From Ferrovum sp. (lineage in GTDB: Bacteria; Pseudomonadota; Gammaproteobacteria; Burkholderiales; Ferrovaceae), in NCBI GenBank assembly GCA_027450105.1, contig DAIDKJ010000057.1, forward strand, positions 1-7,701: 7,701 nt of DNA. The letters are read 5' to 3'. A model generated the notes under the pieces. That model searched no databases. It was given only the letters and a program-made list of their open reading frames with translations, and was not told the origin of the DNA. A program made the position numbers and the translations under genes. How positions within the stretch are numbered: the first letter of the stretch is position 1; each line of letters starts with the position of its first letter. Of this stretch, positions 5,344-7,701 are shown one piece after another.

Positions 5344-6060
5344 ATGAATCTGGTAGACTGGGGGCCTCAAACCTCCTTTTGCGCGAGCCGACAGTCCCCT
5401 CCAGAGCGCCCTCCGCCCGTGTCTACCGACATCAAACAGTTTCTTGGTTGCACTTATCCGGAGCACGCGGGTCTGTTTGCTCAATTGTCACCAGTCCCTG
5501 CGTTGGTGGCCCAATCCATGCCACTTCCCGAAGCCGTGGTGCGCGTAGTAACTGGCCAATTATTGTCGGGAAAGGCCGCCGAGACAATTTATAAACGCAT
5601 CGTCCTAGCCGCACAGCGTAATGCTCTGACAGGCTCATGGCAACTGGATTTTGACAGTTTTCGGGCCTGTGGTCTGAATGGGGCCAAGGCAAGGGCACTG
5701 TGCCTATTGGGAGCAAAAATTGGTAACGACCCGGATGCGTTAGAGCATTGGCGCACCCTGGAACCCCAGGCTCTGACCCAGGAAATCATCAGACACCCCG
5801 GCCTTGGCCCCTGGACGGCCGCCATCATTCAATTGTTCTACCTGGGGCGCGAGGATGTTTTTCCCCAAGGGGATCGGGGTTTGCAACGGGCACTTAGCGC
5901 ACTGGAACAGTTCGGTTCCTTGCAACAACCAGGCTATCGTTTTGATCCCGATCGAGCCAGCCCTTATCGCTCCTATCTGGCGCTCTATCTATGGCAGGCG
6001 GGAGAACGCGGACTCTTGACCAACGATGGTCGCCTGACCACAACGGAAAAAGGACATTAA
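5344..6060 (+). CDS. DNA-3-methyladenine glycosylase II-like protein (HhH-GPD family)
   Basis: Predicted base-excision repair enzyme of 238 residues that removes alkylated purines such as 3-methyladenine. The HhH-GPD core is clear: VVTGQLLSGKAA (about 68-79), the G-N-G-A-K-A helix region near 110-118, the hairpin HPGLGPWTA (151-159), and the catalytic Asp in FPQGDRGLQRAL (D177). This is followed by the usual PYRSYLALYLW tail segment (207-217). The N-terminal beta domain of full E. coli AlkA (282 residues) is absent, as in the shorter bacterial forms. The start is uncertain. ATG 5344 is used, but its first 25 or so residues do not look like the family and it lacks a spaced Shine-Dalgarno site; GTG 5419 would give 213 residues beginning VSTDIKQFL and fits the family length. 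The same frame is open upstream through the hemerythrin gene, which is only antisense shadow. It ends 4 nt before the HDOD gene, so the two are probably co-transcribed. Confidence 0.85.
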   Translation: MNLVDWGPQTSFCASRQSPPERPPPVSTDIKQFLGCTYPEHAGLFAQLSPVPALVAQSMPLPEAVVRVVTGQLLSGKAAETIYKRIVLAAQRNALTGSWQLDFDSFRACGLNGAKARALCLLGAKIGNDPDALEHWRTLEPQALTQEIIRHPGLGPWTAAIIQLFYLGREDVFPQGDRGLQRALSALEQFGSLQQPGYRFDPDRASPYRSYLALYLWQAGERGLLTNDGRLTTTEKGH

Positions 6061-6064
6061 CCCA

Positions 6065-6937
6065 ATGGACTCCATGGATGACGATCTAGAACAAACGATT
6101 CGCGACATTGGCCTGCCCTCGCGCCCCGAAATCCTGTTCAAACTGGATGATGAAATCAACCAGGAAACCCCGGATTTCAGGCAAATCGAGCGACTCATCA
6201 GCGCAGATATGGGTCTTTCCGCTGCACTCATCAAAATCATCAATTCCCCTTTTTACGGTCTGCAATTAAAGGTCACATCCATCCGACATGCCATTGGCCT
6301 GCTGGGACTCTCTTCCCTCACGCGCATCGTGACCGGTATTGCCCTGAGAAATCTAGTGTCGGCAAAACACCGGGTGGAAGCAGCAAGCCTTCTGGAAGAA
6401 TCTGCACTTTTAGCCCTGGTGTCCTCATATCTGGCCAATCGACTGCGCCTGATCAGTAGCGATCTGGCATTCACTTATGGTCTCTTCCAGAACTGCGGCA
6501 CACTGCTACTGTTAGACCGCATCCCACATTACATGGACACCCAGAAACTTGCCAAAACCGGTCACAAGCCCCTGGTTCAACTGGAACACGATGCCCACGG
6601 GATGGATCATGCCAAAGTAGGATCCCTCATGGCCCAGGAGTGGGGATTACATCGTCACATCATCTTGGCAATCCGTTATCATCATGAGTACAATCGCGTG
6701 GCCTCAGAGTGGATCGAACAATCCACTCAGGACTCCATATTTTCTGATGCCCTCAATTTAATTGCAGTTGGCCTGATGGCCGAGCGCGTCATGGACACCA
6801 GAACCGGCGATGAGGGTTCAATGGACTGGCAAAACTGTGGGGCGTTGATTTTGGAACGCTGCAATCTGGACAAGAGTGGCTTTCAAGGTATTCTGGAAGA
6901 AAGCGCTGTCATGCTGAAAGATCATGCCGCGCAATAG
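6065..6937 (+). CDS. HDOD domain protein
   Basis: The 290-residue protein belongs to the HDOD family (degenerate relatives of HD phosphohydrolases), seen here across about residues 15-215. Recognisable family landmarks are LPSRPEIL (17-24), ISADMGLSAALIKIINSPFYG (about 45-65), IRHAIGLLGL (73-82), and the later HAKVGSLMAQEWGLHRHI..AIRYHH (182-207). The position that reads LLHDIG in catalytic HD proteins reads LFQNCG (140-145), so the metal-binding His-Asp pair is gone, as expected for HDOD proteins, which are thought to act as signalling adaptors rather than hydrolases. The C-terminal 75 residues match no domain I recognise. ATG 6065 is 4 nt after the glycosylase stop; an AAAGGA lies 12 nt upstream and a second ATG at 6074 is possible. 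No membrane segment is visible. The signalling partner is unknown; the nearby cyclase suggests, but does not show, a c-di-GMP link. Confidence 0.9.
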   Translation: MDSMDDDLEQTIRDIGLPSRPEILFKLDDEINQETPDFRQIERLISADMGLSAALIKIINSPFYGLQLKVTSIRHAIGLLGLSSLTRIVTGIALRNLVSAKHRVEAASLLEESALLALVSSYLANRLRLISSDLAFTYGLFQNCGTLLLLDRIPHYMDTQKLAKTGHKPLVQLEHDAHGMDHAKVGSLMAQEWGLHRHIILAIRYHHEYNRVASEWIEQSTQDSIFSDALNLIAVGLMAERVMDTRTGDEGSMDWQNCGALILERCNLDKSGFQGILEESAVMLKDHAAQ

Positions 6938-6958
6938 CCTCATCGACAGACGCCTTGC

Positions 6959-7701
6959 ATGCCCTGGAATTCCCTTTTGACTCGGGAACGACCAATTCTT
7001 CCAGCCCCTCGGAATGAGTCACTGCTCTTCGTGCATGGTTGGGCCATGGGCCCAACGGTATGGGATCTGATAATCCCTTCTTTCCCCTCCACGAAAATCA
7101 GCCGGGTTGATTTGGGGTTTTTTTCCACACCTGAAATACCTGTGGTGGACAACCCGATCGTCATCACGCACTCCCTGGGGCTTCTGTGGTCCATGATGCA
7201 TATTCCGCAACCCTGGCGCGGTCTGATCTGCATCAACAGCTTTACGCGGTTTGTAGCCGCCGAAGGCTTTCCCGGAGTCAACCCCCATTGGGTACGACGC
7301 ATGAAAAACCGTTTGCAACAAGATCCCGCATCGGTAGTGACAGATTTTTTGCGGCGCTGCGAGTCGTTAGACGCATCATCGGTAAATCCCCCTTCGATTC
7401 ATTCGGAATCGTCCTCAAGGACGCAACACCTGTTGGGAGCCCCACTCTCGACGCAGGCTCAAACACGCATCCCCGCTCTTAATACACTGCGCCTGCTGCA
7501 AGGCCTGGAATGGCTGGAACAATGGGATCTGCGCAAAGCCTTCGCAACCATTGAATGCCCGGTCATGGCCCTTTGCGGCGCCAATGATCTCATCGTCCGC
7601 GCGGATCATAGCCGCGCCTGCTTTTCGCAAGTGCCACTGGTCATGCGGCAGGATGCAGGGCACCTGATGCCTTTGACGCATGCCTCTTGGCTAGCAGAAG
7701 A
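6959..7701 (+). CDS. BioH-like alpha/beta hydrolase, 3' end beyond the window
   Basis: The frame is open from 6959 to the window edge (247 codons seen). The product is an alpha/beta-hydrolase resembling BioH, the esterase that frees pimeloyl-ACP from its methyl ester in biotin precursor synthesis. Visible features are the oxyanion-hole segment LLFVHGWAMGPTVW (about 23-36), the nucleophile motif THSLG with S72 (the first Gly of GxSxG is Thr), the BioH-like stretch GLEWLEQWDLRKAF near 180, the acid D210 in CGANDLIV and the base H235 in DAGHLMPL. The DLGFF segment and the short 46-residue distance from HGW to the serine make it more compact than E. coli BioH (about 60). ATG 6959 lies 21 nt after the HDOD stop; no good Shine-Dalgarno site is seen, so translation may be coupled. 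Only a few residues are probably missing at the C-terminus. A general esterase is the alternative; a bioC gene downstream would settle it. Confidence 0.75.
   Translation, partial: MPWNSLLTRERPILPAPRNESLLFVHGWAMGPTVWDLIIPSFPSTKISRVDLGFFSTPEIPVVDNPIVITHSLGLLWSMMHIPQPWRGLICINSFTRFVAAEGFPGVNPHWVRRMKNRLQQDPASVVTDFLRRCESLDASSVNPPSIHSESSSRTQHLLGAPLSTQAQTRIPALNTLRLLQGLEWLEQWDLRKAFATIECPVMALCGANDLIVRADHSRACFSQVPLVMRQDAGHLMPLTHASWLAE

Noticed and set aside
5310..5345. tRNA T-arm-like stretch (GAGGTCACCGGTTCAATC)
   Set aside because: The 3' side of the T stem does not pair properly and no anticodon or D arm can be folded upstream; at most a chance resemblance or a very decayed fragment.
1..7701. CRISPR array, insertion sequence or transposase
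   Set aside because: No regularly spaced repeats and no transposase or integrase motifs were found on either strand.

Overview
The window looks like chromosomal DNA from a Gram-negative bacterium of the Pseudomonadota. The reasons are proteobacterial-type families (an Aer-like PAS chemoreceptor, bacteriohemerythrins, an HDOD protein and a BioH-like esterase), moderate GC, Shine-Dalgarno starts, and a receptor with a periplasmic c-type heme motif, which implies cytochrome c maturation. I cannot place it to genus.

Layout. Positions 1-288 hold no convincing gene but are rich in symmetry: a 16-bp perfect palindrome, a GGGGGTAT direct repeat and a perfect 16-bp-arm hairpin that looks like a terminator. 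Positions 289-726 (minus) encode what looks like the C-terminal remnant of a HAF-repeat protein. Positions 947-5178 (minus) hold three co-directional signalling genes. In transcription order these are a single-domain hemerythrin (4753-5178), a hemerythrin-PAS-GGDEF diguanylate cyclase (3177-4577) and a chemoreceptor with a cytoplasmic Aer-like PAS and a periplasmic CxxCH heme motif (947-3019). A divergent plus-strand run follows: an AlkA-like DNA glycosylase (5344-6060), an HDOD protein (6065-6937, 4 nt after it) and a BioH-like alpha/beta hydrolase (6959 to beyond the window edge).

How it may work together. The minus-strand genes carry four candidate O2/redox inputs: two non-heme diiron-type domains, one predicted flavin PAS and one predicted c-type heme. 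The outputs are c-di-GMP synthesis and chemotaxis signalling. An FNR/ANR-like palindrome lies just upstream of the cyclase. The inference is a local oxygen/redox-response module that couples the swim-or-settle decision to aeration. Two points stand out: the single-domain hemerythrin has Leu where one iron-ligand His is expected, and the chemoreceptor combines an Aer-type PAS with a heme-binding periplasmic domain. The plus-strand genes are DNA repair, a putative signalling adaptor and biotin-precursor synthesis, with no clear functional tie to the minus-strand genes.
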